In this document: piece after piece, positions 1-7,611 of the stretch | How the letters are laid out: each line of letters starts with the position of its first letter | How positions within the stretch are numbered: position 1 is the stretch's first letter | Origin: an uncultured Flavobacterium sp. | Lineage (GTDB): Bacteria > Bacteroidota > Bacteroidia > Flavobacteriales > Flavobacteriaceae | DNA: 64,000 bases | Assembly: GCF_963422545.1 (NCBI RefSeq) | Contig: NZ_OY730239.1 | Coordinates: forward strand, 111,676-175,675 | Direction: 5' to 3' | The notes under the pieces: model-generated | Seen by the model: only the letters and a program-made list of their open reading frames with translations | What the model was told of the DNA's origin: nothing | Databases searched by the model: none | Program-made: the position numbers and the translations under genes

Positions 1-770
1 ACCTTGTCGTAAATTCCCAATTCCATGCATAAAATCTCAGCTTTTTCCTTTTCAGGACCATCACCAACCATCATTAGTTTGGCTGGCATTACTTTCTGAA
101 TATTATAGAAAATCTTAATAATATCCGGAATACGTTTTACTTTTCTAAAGTTACTGATATGTGTAATAATACGCTCATTTTCCTTTGCCATTACATAACG
201 ATGACAAGGCTGCTGCGGATCTTTTCTGACTTTATCCAATTCAATAAAATTCGGAATTACTCTAATTTTATTTTTGATGTTAAACAACTTCAAAGTATCA
301 TCTTTCAAACTCTGAGAAACCGAAGTCACATAATCTGATTTATTGATACTAAACGTCACCGCAGGTTTATAAAACGGGTGATTCCCAACCAGCGTAATAT
401 CAGTTCCGTGAAGCGTTGTAATCATCGGAAGATTAATTCCTTCATTCTTCAGCATTTGCTTTGCCATATAACCCGCATACGCATGAGGAATGGCATAATG
501 CACATGAAGCACTTCAATTTTATACAATTTCACCATATCAACCAATTTACTTGACAAAGCCAACTCATACGGCTGATAATGGAAAAGAGGATATTCAGGA
601 ACGTTTACTTCGTGATAATGAACATTAGGATTTAAAAGTGCCAACCTAACTGGCTGACTATAAGTAATAAAATGGATTTCGTGTCCGCGTCTGGCTAATT
701 CAAGGCCTAATTCCGTAGCAACTACACCACTACCACCAAATGTCGGATAACAAACTATTGCTATTTTCAT
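1..770 (-). CDS. bshA: N-acetyl-alpha-D-glucosaminyl L-malate synthase BshA (C-terminus outside window)
   Basis: GT4-family glycosyltransferase that joins UDP-GlcNAc to L-malate, the first step of bacillithiol synthesis in the cytoplasm. About 256 N-terminal residues are visible. They include the YPTFGGSG loop near residue 8, the HVHYAIPHA stretch near residue 90 and TLHGTDIT near residue 118, all typical of BshA, and end in the second Rossmann domain at MMVGDGPEKEKAE. The start is the ATG at 770. The gene is cut by the window edge, not broken. Members of this phylum generally use bacillithiol rather than glutathione, which fits. Other GT4 enzymes are possible, but the N-terminal half is very BshA-like. 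Confidence 0.92.
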   Translation of the reverse strand, partial: MKIAIVCYPTFGGSGVVATELGLELARRGHEIHFITYSQPVRLALLNPNVHYHEVNVPEYPLFHYQPYELALSSKLVDMVKLYKIEVLHVHYAIPHAYAGYMAKQMLKNEGINLPMITTLHGTDITLVGNHPFYKPAVTFSINKSDYVTSVSQSLKDDTLKLFNIKNKIRVIPNFIELDKVRKDPQQPCHRYVMAKENERIITHISNFRKVKRIPDIIKIFYNIQKVMPAKLMMVGDGPEKEKAEILCMELGIYDK

Positions 771-1139
771 GTATTAAATTTAGTCTTACGAAAGTACTCA
801 AAAATCACGTTTAATTAAACTTTTAGATTGTTAGATTTTTGTGAATATTATTTTAAAGATTATTAGTTTGTTAGACTAACCTAGAATTTTAGATTAACTT
901 AGACATCAGGATTACTGAATTTTTGATTTATGGTAAATCAAATAGAAATCTCAAGATTTCCAAATAAACTCATAATTTATAACTTATAATTCATCATTAT
1001 TTTTAGGAGCAGAAAATTCATTTTCAAAAGAACCACCAGTCCCGCTGTCCGTTATATCTTTTATGGTGAACCCCACCATAAAAGGATATCACTCCCATCG
1101 GGGCTAGATTAGAGATTTTTGTTTTTATAAGATTTTTTT
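771..1139. other. gene-free stretch with one palindromic repeat
   Basis: This 369-bp spacer lies between bshA and the next minus-strand gene. Its bshA-proximal half is AT-rich with scattered TTAGATT copies and no recognisable gene. The other half carries the GC-richer palindromic element at 1041-1104, listed separately. A weak TAnnTTTG-like box (TACTTTCG on the minus strand, about 25 bases before bshA) may be the bshA promoter. Confidence 0.5.
1041..1104. repeat. palindromic intergenic element, ATATC/GATAT type
   Basis: The arms TATATCTTTTATGGTG and CACCATAAAAGGATA form a long stem around an AACCC-like loop, flanked by CCCGCTGTCCG on one side and CTCCCATCGGGGC on the other. A sequence with the same frame (CGGGCT-TTCGGCTATATC, hairpin, GGATA-CC) recurs at 44068-44151, and a related form at 61409-61455. 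It is much more GC-rich than its surroundings. It probably belongs to a dispersed flavobacterial repeat family; whether it is transcribed is unknown. Confidence 0.6.
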
Positions 1140-1646
1140 TTACTTGTTTGTAATAAAACCTAACAACCTTTTAAAACCTGTTAAATTAACAGGTACAACC
1201 TCTTCAATCATAAGATTATTGAAATCTGGAACTTTTTCAGCATTATCTCCTTCCCAACTACGAAATACATAGGCTTCTAATTGCTGTAAAATCTCTTCAT
1301 CAATTGGTGTATTTGTCATCTCTACAAAAGCTAAAATTCCAGTATATCCAACAATAGTTGGATTAGTATCCATAAATGGTTTTCCCGATAACCCGTTTAT
1401 TGTAATTGTCCAAAAATCAGAACTGTTCGAAAGTGCAAATTCCAAACCTTTTCTTAATCCCTTTTTCCAATCTTCCCATCCGTTTTCTCCAACCTCAATT
1501 GAATTATCACAAAATTCCTCTTTAGGATAATTTTCTATAATCAGGTTTTCAATTTCATTCTTTACAATATTTAAATTAACAACTGCAAGATGCAATCTTC
1601 CATTTTTAACTTTCATCCAACGATAATCTAAATCAGTACTTTTCAT
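1140..1646 (-). CDS. hypothetical protein (168 aa)
   Basis: I do not recognise this protein. It is acidic and soluble, without signal peptide or membrane segment. It has a mixed helix/strand pattern, a GLSGKPF loop in the middle and a Trp-rich region (RSWEGD) near residue 130. Codon use and base composition match its neighbours, and the ATG at 1646 gives the full reading frame. It stands alone, with repeats on both sides (1041-1104 and 1732-1874) and no operon partner. Small acidic cytoplasmic proteins like this can be immunity proteins or DUF families, but nothing in the sequence proves that. Confidence 0.7.
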   Translation of the reverse strand: MKSTDLDYRWMKVKNGRLHLAVVNLNIVKNEIENLIIENYPKEEFCDNSIEVGENGWEDWKKGLRKGLEFALSNSSDFWTITINGLSGKPFMDTNPTIVGYTGILAFVEMTNTPIDEEILQQLEAYVFRSWEGDNAEKVPDFNNLMIEEVVPVNLTGFKRLLGFITNK

Positions 1647-1731
1647 TATTAGTAGATACTTTATTGCTTTTCGACACTAAATTAAAATTTTATCTCATTT
1701 TACAATTTAAAAAAAAACAATATGCTTGTCA

Positions 1732-1762
1732 CCTTTGTCAAAGTTTAAAACTTTGACAAAGG
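1732..1762. repeat. perfect 15/15-bp inverted repeat
   Basis: CCTTTGTCAAAGTTT is followed after one base by its exact reverse complement. It could form a very stable hairpin in RNA from either strand, but lacks the T-run of an intrinsic terminator. It lies 28 bp before the GAACGAAGCAA-type repeat. Confidence 0.75.
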
Positions 1763-1790
1763 TTTTACACACAAGTTTTCGACAAAGTTC

Positions 1791-1874
1791 GTCATTGCGA
1801 GGAACGAAGCAACCACACTAAAAAGAAACGCAAAGTGATTCAGCAAGTGAGATTGCTTCGTTCCTCGCAACGAC
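1791..1874. repeat. dispersed GTCATTGCGAGGAACGAAGC inverted repeat
   Basis: The arms at 1791-1812 and 1853-1874 are reverse complements (GTCATTGCGAGGAACGAAGC against GCTTCGTTCCTCGCAACGAC, about 20 of 22 paired) around a 40-bp spacer. The same repeat recurs at 21171-21265 with conserved arms and a different spacer, and shorter relatives occur at 53749-53773 and 61508-61607. This is a dispersed repeat with conserved stem and free loop, not a gene. Confidence 0.8.
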
Positions 1875-1975
1875 AATACGTCGTAAAACTAAACGCAACT
1901 TTTACTACCATCCAAAAAACAAAAAAGGCACAAAATCTAAATTTCATGCCTTTTAAATATATTTATAAATTTCTC

Positions 1976-2458
1976 TTAGAAAAATCTGCTATGCCAGCTA
2001 TCGGCAGCAGGAACTTCCCAAGATTCATTAAACTCTTCGATATTGTTTACAAGGTTATTAAAAACAATCGTATTCTCAGATACAGATTTATCCTTAACCA
2101 TTTTCTTGAAATCAATTAGAGGTTTGTGTGCGATATGTTCACCAAGTTTAAAAGTCACGTTCATTTTATCTAATAAATCAACGTTATACTTTTTCTCTAA
2201 ACTCTGAATAAATTCTACTGAACTATCTATAGAACAACCTGTAGCTGCTTGCACATCCTGATTTACAGCCAAAATAATAAATCGGTTATATTTTAGCAGA
2301 TATGACGCTTCTAAACTTGTTCCGTGTGCTGCCCAACCTTCAACAAAAGCTTTCAGGTCAGTTTCTATTTCAGAAAATTCTTCCTCAGAAAATTTTCTGT
2401 TCGATTGATAAATCCAGATTCTGGATTCACCAGGCAAATCTTCAAAAGGTATATACAT
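1976..2458 (-). CDS. conserved Bacteroidota protein of unknown function (160 aa)
   Basis: A short soluble protein without signal peptide or membrane segment. It begins MYIPFEDLPGESRIWIYQSN and contains a Cys at the ATGCSIDSSVEF loop, where a Cys-then-Ser/Asp pattern is typical of this family. Proteins like it are often labelled 'ABC transporter ATPase' in flavobacterial genomes, but no Walker A, Walker B or signature motif is present, so that name is not supported. The start is the ATG at 2458. It is followed, 89 bp upstream on the same strand, by the secreted-protein gene at 2548-3156, so it could be the last gene of that run. Function unknown. Confidence 0.75.
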   Translation of the reverse strand: MYIPFEDLPGESRIWIYQSNRKFSEEEFSEIETDLKAFVEGWAAHGTSLEASYLLKYNRFIILAVNQDVQAATGCSIDSSVEFIQSLEKKYNVDLLDKMNVTFKLGEHIAHKPLIDFKKMVKDKSVSENTIVFNNLVNNIEEFNESWEVPAADSWHSRFF

Positions 2459-2547
2459 TTTAATTTTTTCTTTAAGTTTATTTTGTTTCAGGTTTCAAGT
2501 TAAAAAAACTTAGAACCTAAGAATCTTAGTAGCTCAGAACTTTAAAA

Positions 2548-3156
2548 CTACTGTTTCTCTATTTTGGTAAGAATTTTATAATATCTAAATTCTTTTGCTT
2601 TTGCATCAAATAATTCAACTTCAGTATAACTTACTTTAAGTTTGTCTTTTTTCTTAATTTCATTATTAGTCAACAAAGAAGCTGTATCAAAAGAATCCAA
2701 TAAAACAAAATTATAATTTCGACCTGTTTGATCTTTTAATTGTAAAGTAACAAACTGCTCCCATTTAATATCAACTACTTCTCCGGAAAGAGATGGATCT
2801 TCCTTTTTCACTTCTTGACCTTCGTCTTTAGTTGCATCTCTCCCTAATTGAATAATTAAATCCGGACAAAATCGCAACATTTTTAAAGCTACATTTTCTC
2901 CCAACTTACCCATATCTTCTTCATTTGAAAAATCTGCTTTCTCAGAATCCTTAAATTCCGATAAATGATCAGAATAACTCTTAAGCATACAAACACCTAA
3001 TTCAGATTTAAAATCTGCGGCAGATAAATTAGGGTTTTTAGCTTTTTTCGCTTCTAAACAACTACAGGTTTCTTTTCCAATTACCTCTAAAACATCCTGA
3101 GAATAAGATGCTGCACTACAAAACAGAATAACAATTAATAAAATTATTCTCTTCAT
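2548..3156 (-). CDS. small secreted hypothetical protein
   Basis: The protein has a clear Sec signal peptide (MKRIILLIVILFCSAASYSQ, cleavage near residue 19) and no further membrane segment. The mature part has a CSC pair near residue 30, further Cys at about 56 and 97, a charged linker (KDEGQEVKKEDPS) and a C-terminal beta-rich region with KEFRYYKIL. Upstream in-frame codons would overlap the preceding gene, so the ATG at 3156 is chosen; it lies one base beyond that gene's stop codon. The tight spacing makes it part of the Fe-S gene run. I do not recognise the family; the conserved Cys might be disulfide-linked in the periplasm. Confidence 0.8.
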   Translation of the reverse strand: MKRIILLIVILFCSAASYSQDVLEVIGKETCSCLEAKKAKNPNLSAADFKSELGVCMLKSYSDHLSEFKDSEKADFSNEEDMGKLGENVALKMLRFCPDLIIQLGRDATKDEGQEVKKEDPSLSGEVVDIKWEQFVTLQLKDQTGRNYNFVLLDSFDTASLLTNNEIKKKDKLKVSYTEVELFDAKAKEFRYYKILTKIEKQ

Positions 3157-3157
3157 A

Positions 3158-3949
3158 TTACAAATCCTGAGCATTAGCAATTAACTCAGCAATGTCCATT
3201 ACTTTAACTTCTCCTTCTTTTTCCTGATGCTTGATACCGTCGGTTAACATTGTGTTACAGAACGGACAACCAGCTGCAATAATATCCGGTTTAGTTTCAA
3301 GAGCATCTTCTGTTCTTTCGACATTTATTTCTTTGTTTCCTGGTTCAGCATCTTTAAACATTTGTGCTCCACCAGCTCCACAACATAAACCATTTGCTTT
3401 AGAACGCTTCATTTCGACTAATTCAACGTCTAATTTCTGAATCAAATCTCTTGGAGCTTCATATACTTTATTTGCTCTTCCTAAATAACATGGATCGTGA
3501 AAAGTAATACGTTTTCCTTTAAATTGTCCACCTTCAACAGTCAATCTTCCTTCATCAATTAATGACTTTAAAAACTCTGTATGATGAATTACTTCATATT
3601 GACCTCCTAATTCAGGATACTCGTTTTTTAAAGTATTAAAACAATGCGGACAAGCTGTTACGATTTTTTTAGCTTCATACGCATTCAAAACCTCGATATT
3701 CATCATGGCCTGCATTTGAAATAAAAACTCATTTCCGGCACGTTTTGCAGGATCTCCGGTACAACTCTCTTCTGTACCTAATACTGCAAATGAAACATTG
3801 GTACGGTTTAAGATTCGTACAAATGCTTTTGTAATTTTCTTTGCTCTATCATCAAAACTCCCTGCGCAACCAACCCAAAATAAAACTTCCGGCTGTATTC
3901 CCTGGGCTAGCATTTCAGCCATTGTTGGCACTACTAAATTTTCTGACAT
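3158..3949 (-). CDS. CCG-domain (Fe-S) protein, HdrB/GlpC/LutA-like
   Basis: A 263-residue cytoplasmic protein with two cysteine-rich CCG domains. The first has VGCAGS, ESCTGDP and ACPHC, the second DPCYLG, GLCCGAGG and GCPFC. CCG domains in heterodisulfide reductase HdrB, GlpC and LutA bind noncubane Fe-S clusters and act in electron transfer or oxidoreduction. It lies 135 bp downstream of the membrane Fe-S protein at 4085-5422 and probably forms a complex with it, a split version of HdrD/GlpC-type proteins. The physiological donor is not evident; electron transfer from a dehydrogenase or ETF to quinone is an inference. Start: ATG at 3949. Confidence 0.85.
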   Translation of the reverse strand: MSENLVVPTMAEMLAQGIQPEVLFWVGCAGSFDDRAKKITKAFVRILNRTNVSFAVLGTEESCTGDPAKRAGNEFLFQMQAMMNIEVLNAYEAKKIVTACPHCFNTLKNEYPELGGQYEVIHHTEFLKSLIDEGRLTVEGGQFKGKRITFHDPCYLGRANKVYEAPRDLIQKLDVELVEMKRSKANGLCCGAGGAQMFKDAEPGNKEINVERTEDALETKPDIIAAGCPFCNTMLTDGIKHQEKEGEVKVMDIAELIANAQDL

Positions 3950-4084
3950 CTTCTTATTTTGTTAATTCGGTTAATTGTTAATTTGGTTAATCGCTCTCTT
4001 GAAATAACCCTTTTGCTAACATTAACACAGAAATTTATTTTATTAATCCATTAAACGGTTAAACAAATAACCAATTAAACGTTT

Positions 4085-5422
4085 TTAGTTTTCGTTTTTC
4101 CAGTTCAATCTATCTTGTTGATTGTATTGCCAAGGCGCTCCATTATTCTCAATGTTTGTCATCATTGCATTCAATGACATTGGCGCAGCACTTTGCTCCA
4201 TAACTAAATAACGACGCATATCCATAATAATAGACAACGGACTGATATTTACGGGACATTCTTCAACACAAGCATTACATGATGTACATGCCCATAATTC
4301 TTCTGGCGTGATATAATCGTTTAATAATGTTTTATTATCCGGAACAAAAACACCCTTGTTGGCATCAATATTTTTCCCTACTTCTTCTAAACGATCTCTT
4401 GTATCCATCATAATTTTACGAGGAGACAATTTTTTACCGGTTTGATTTGCCGGACATGACGATGTACAACGACCACACTCTGTACAAGTATAAGCGTTTA
4501 ATAATTGTACCCAATTTAGATCCTGAACATCACTTGCTCCAAATTTACTTGGAACAGCATTTTCATCGACCGGAGCAGCTGCAAACGGATCAGCATTTGG
4601 ATCCATCATTAACTTAACCTCTTTTGTTACAGATTCTAAATTATCAAATTGTCCTTCCGGATTCAAATTAGCAAAATAAGTATTTGGGAAAGCTAAAATA
4701 ATATGTAAGTGTTTTGAGAAGTACAAATAGTTCATAAAAACCAAAATCCCTGCAATATGCAACCACCAAAAAACTTCAAACAACAACCCAACCAATTCGT
4801 TTGACGTTCCGTTAAACATTGGCGCAATAAACTGGCTTATTGGAAAACTTCCAGCTTTATAAAAATGAGAAAATCCTCCTGAAACGTTTTGCAAATGCAA
4901 GTCAGATGCGTTCATTAACAAAAACAAAATCATCAAAACTGTTTCAAAATACAAGATGTAATTAGCGTCGTTTTTAGGAAATCCTTTTAAATCCGGATTA
5001 GCGAAACGTTTTAATCTTACAATATTTCTTCTAATCCAAAAAACTGTGACAGCAAAAATTACAAGTATTGCTAATATTTCAAATGAAGCTATTAAAACAT
5101 CATAAACTACACCCAAAAAAGGTGCAAAAACTCTATGAGTTCCTAATAATCCATCAATAATAATCTCAAGTAATTCGATATTAATAATTACAAAACCTAC
5201 ATATACAAAAATATGAAGTATTCCAGCTACAGGGCGTCTCACCATTTTTGATTGCCCAAGAGCAATCAATGCCATGTTTTTCCAACGTGCTTTAGAATTA
5301 TCTTTTCGATTTACATCAACTCCTAAGTTTATGTTGCGGATGATTTTTTTTACGCTCGTTGCAAAAAAACCGAAACCTACTATTAGAAGTATAGCGAACA
5401 AAATATTATCTAAATAACTCAT
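4085..5422 (-). CDS. membrane-bound (Fe-S) oxidoreductase with two 4Fe-4S motifs
   Basis: A 445-residue protein. The N-terminal half has about five membrane segments (around residues 5-22, 65-90, 105-130, 155-172 and 215-235), resembling a NarI/HdrE-like cytochrome subunit. The C-terminal half has two ferredoxin motifs, CTECGRCTSSCPA near residue 315 and CTSCNACVEECPV near residue 378. This layout is known from Fe-S oxidoreductases that feed quinone from soluble partners. The CCG protein just downstream supplies the missing catalytic-type domain. It starts 5 bp after the stop of the MlaD-like gene, so they are likely cotranscribed. Its exact partner dehydrogenase is not visible. Confidence 0.85.
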   Translation of the reverse strand: MSYLDNILFAILLIVGFGFFATSVKKIIRNINLGVDVNRKDNSKARWKNMALIALGQSKMVRRPVAGILHIFVYVGFVIINIELLEIIIDGLLGTHRVFAPFLGVVYDVLIASFEILAILVIFAVTVFWIRRNIVRLKRFANPDLKGFPKNDANYILYFETVLMILFLLMNASDLHLQNVSGGFSHFYKAGSFPISQFIAPMFNGTSNELVGLLFEVFWWLHIAGILVFMNYLYFSKHLHIILAFPNTYFANLNPEGQFDNLESVTKEVKLMMDPNADPFAAAPVDENAVPSKFGASDVQDLNWVQLLNAYTCTECGRCTSSCPANQTGKKLSPRKIMMDTRDRLEEVGKNIDANKGVFVPDNKTLLNDYITPEELWACTSCNACVEECPVNISPLSIIMDMRRYLVMEQSAAPMSLNAMMTNIENNGAPWQYNQQDRLNWKNEN

Positions 5423-5427
5423 TCTAA

Positions 5428-6393
5428 TTAATTTTTAGTAGTTGTGTTAGCCTTATCTGTTGGTGCTACGTATGGTTTGTTTTTCTTTCCAAAAAGAGAA
5501 ACATTTACATAACGGGTTGGGTAAAGACGAACATCTTGCAATAACAACTCTAACTCTTTTGAAGTTTTAGACAAGTTATTATATAAAGCATCATCATTTA
5601 ATAATTTACCAGCAGTACCTTTTCCTGAGTTTAAGTTACTCATAATATTATCAACTTTAGCCAAAGTCTTGTTTAGGTTTCTAACTGTTTTTCCTAAATC
5701 GGCTTTATTTAAAGAATCTGATATTTTATTAAAGTTACTTGACATTTTATTAAAGTTACTTACAACTCCATTAATTTGTCCTTTATTAGTATCTAAAATA
5801 GAATTAAGACTTCCGGAAGCTTTATGAAATTGTTCCATTGTCTGGCTCAATTCTGCCAGTGATTTCTTTAAATTGTCCTGACCTTGTTTGTCTAAAACAT
5901 TGTTTAATCCAGAAACCAATGTATTAATATTGGCAAGCATTAAATCTAATTTTTGTTGAATTGGCTCAATCTTACCTCCTAAAGACTCTGTTAATCCCAA
6001 CTCAACAGCAGGTATTAAATTTTGCCCATCAGCAGCTGGTTCTTTATCAGCAAGATTAGGAATAATCTTGATCTGTTTTCCTCCAATCAAACTTGGAGAA
6101 TACAAAGACGCATGACTTGTTTTTGAAATTGGAAAATCTGTTTTTATCTGAAGTTCAACTAATAATTTACCAGTTACTTCACTAATTGTGATTTTATTTA
6201 CTTTACCAATAACAAGTCCGTTTATGGTAACAGGTGCTGATCCTGACAAATCCTCAACATTATCATACTCTACATATAATGTTTTGTAGTTTGTAAAAAG
6301 GTCTCTGCCTTTTAAAAAACTATAGCCCCAAATAAATAATAAAATTGATGCGATGACTAAGATCGCCGTTTTAATTTCTCTTGTTAGTTTCAA
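5428..6393 (-). CDS. MlaD/MCE-family protein
   Basis: Substrate-binding subunit type of the MCE phospholipid/lipid transport systems. One N-terminal membrane anchor (residues 9-26, AILVIASILLFIWGYSFL) is followed by an MCE/MlaD domain at about 36-115 (VEYDNVEDLSGSAPVTINGL, GKVNKI, LIGGKQIKI), then a long helical coiled region (130-290) rich in Asn, Lys and Ser. It would sit in the inner membrane facing the periplasm and bind lipid with an MlaE/MlaF permease, which is not in this window. It is 50 bp downstream of the amidase gene and 5 bp upstream of the membrane Fe-S gene, so all are probably one transcript. Start: ATG at 6393. Confidence 0.9.
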   Translation of the reverse strand: MKLTREIKTAILVIASILLFIWGYSFLKGRDLFTNYKTLYVEYDNVEDLSGSAPVTINGLVIGKVNKITISEVTGKLLVELQIKTDFPISKTSHASLYSPSLIGGKQIKIIPNLADKEPAADGQNLIPAVELGLTESLGGKIEPIQQKLDLMLANINTLVSGLNNVLDKQGQDNLKKSLAELSQTMEQFHKASGSLNSILDTNKGQINGVVSNFNKMSSNFNKISDSLNKADLGKTVRNLNKTLAKVDNIMSNLNSGKGTAGKLLNDDALYNNLSKTSKELELLLQDVRLYPTRYVNVSLFGKKNKPYVAPTDKANTTTKN

Positions 6394-6443
6394 AATTCTA
6401 AGTGTTTGTACAAAAATAATATAAATATTCGAACTAAATAATA

Positions 6444-7568
6444 TTATTTAATTGCGTCCTGGATACTGATTTTCTCTCCATCTTTATTTGCAATTAAAAA
6501 AGCTGCGCCATATCCTTTATCCTTAGCTTCTTCCAAATATTTTTTGGCAGTTTCATAATTTGAAGTTTCCTGATAGAAATATTTGTAAATATTATTTTCA
6601 TACAGCATCGTTACATTTTTCAGCCCTTTAAAGTTTTTAGGCTCTAATGGTGTTTTCTTGATACTAGCTATAAGCTGTACTTTAAAGAAAATTCCTTTTG
6701 GGGCATTTTTGTTTACTGCAACCGTATCAACTTTAGTTTTTGTAGGAGTCGAAGTGTCTCTTGCCGGTCTTGCTTCAACAAGTTCAGGAACACCTGAACC
6801 AAAATACTCTCTCTTATAACTCAAAATAGCTTCGGCAATAGCTTTTGCAATATCGTTCTGACCTTCTTCTGAATTTAAAACATTTCCTTCGTCCGGATTC
6901 GAAACAAATCCCGTTTCTACTAATACTCTAGGCATATAAGCTTTATGCAACACCATAAATGGCGCCTGTTTAACTCCGCCTTGTCTTATTTTTTTTCCTA
7001 GTTTTTCGAAATTATCTTCAATTTTACTTGCCAGCGAAATACTGTTTTCTAAATATTCTTCCTGCATTAGAGTCATACTTATCATAGATTCTGGCGAATT
7101 TGGATCAAAACCTTCGTATTTACGTTTATAATCTTTTTCTAAAGTAATTACCGAGTTCTCTTTTTTCGCTGCCTCAAGATTCGAGGCTGTTTTACTCAAA
7201 CCCATTACATAAGTTTCGGTTCCGTCTGCAGCAGTATTTTTGTTTGCATTACAGTGTATAGAAACAAAAATATTAGAATTTGCACGGTTTGCAATGTTGG
7301 CTCTTTCTACCAAATCAATAAAAACATCCGTTTTACGAGTATAAATAACATCAACATTTGGATTAAGTTCTAATATTTTTCCAACTTTTAGAACAATAGC
7401 CAAAGCAATATTTTTTTCAATTCGTCCGCTATAAACAGCTCCAAAGTCATGATCTCCATGTCCGGCATCAAGAGTTACCTTAAAAACATTTGACTGACTA
7501 TAAGCACAAAATGATATTATCGTTAGAAAAAAAGTAAATATTACTTTAATTTTGTTAAATCTATTCAT
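6444..7568 (-). CDS. N-acetylmuramoyl-L-alanine amidase (Amidase_3)
   Basis: Zn-dependent amidase cutting the peptide from MurNAc in the periplasm. After a signal peptide (residues 1-25, ending CAYSQ) come the Amidase_3 motifs: DAGHG (Zn His) near residue 34, EKN (Glu), SIHCNAN (Zn His) near 100, and VETGFVSN with the catalytic Glu near 210. The C-terminal 100 residues look like a SPOR-type peptidoglycan-binding domain (FKVQLIAS, YKYFYQETSNYETAKKYL). The ATG at 7568 is chosen over a longer frame from 7634 because the signal peptide starts there. It is divergent from the LptD-like gene, pairing two envelope genes around one promoter region. Confidence 0.9.
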   Translation of the reverse strand: MNRFNKIKVIFTFFLTIISFCAYSQSNVFKVTLDAGHGDHDFGAVYSGRIEKNIALAIVLKVGKILELNPNVDVIYTRKTDVFIDLVERANIANRANSNIFVSIHCNANKNTAADGTETYVMGLSKTASNLEAAKKENSVITLEKDYKRKYEGFDPNSPESMISMTLMQEEYLENSISLASKIEDNFEKLGKKIRQGGVKQAPFMVLHKAYMPRVLVETGFVSNPDEGNVLNSEEGQNDIAKAIAEAILSYKREYFGSGVPELVEARPARDTSTPTKTKVDTVAVNKNAPKGIFFKVQLIASIKKTPLEPKNFKGLKNVTMLYENNIYKYFYQETSNYETAKKYLEEAKDKGYGAAFLIANKDGEKISIQDAIK

Positions 7569-7611
7569 AAATCTAAAAGTTAATTTTAATAAAACGCAAC
7601 TGCTATAATTT

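Noticed and set aside
1835..2119. Plus-strand reading frame of 94 codons
   Set aside because: Starts inside a hairpin repeat and lies antisense to the conserved gene at 1976-2458.
1976..2458. 'ABC transporter ATPase', the label often used for this family
   Set aside because: No Walker A, Walker B or signature motif in 160 residues.
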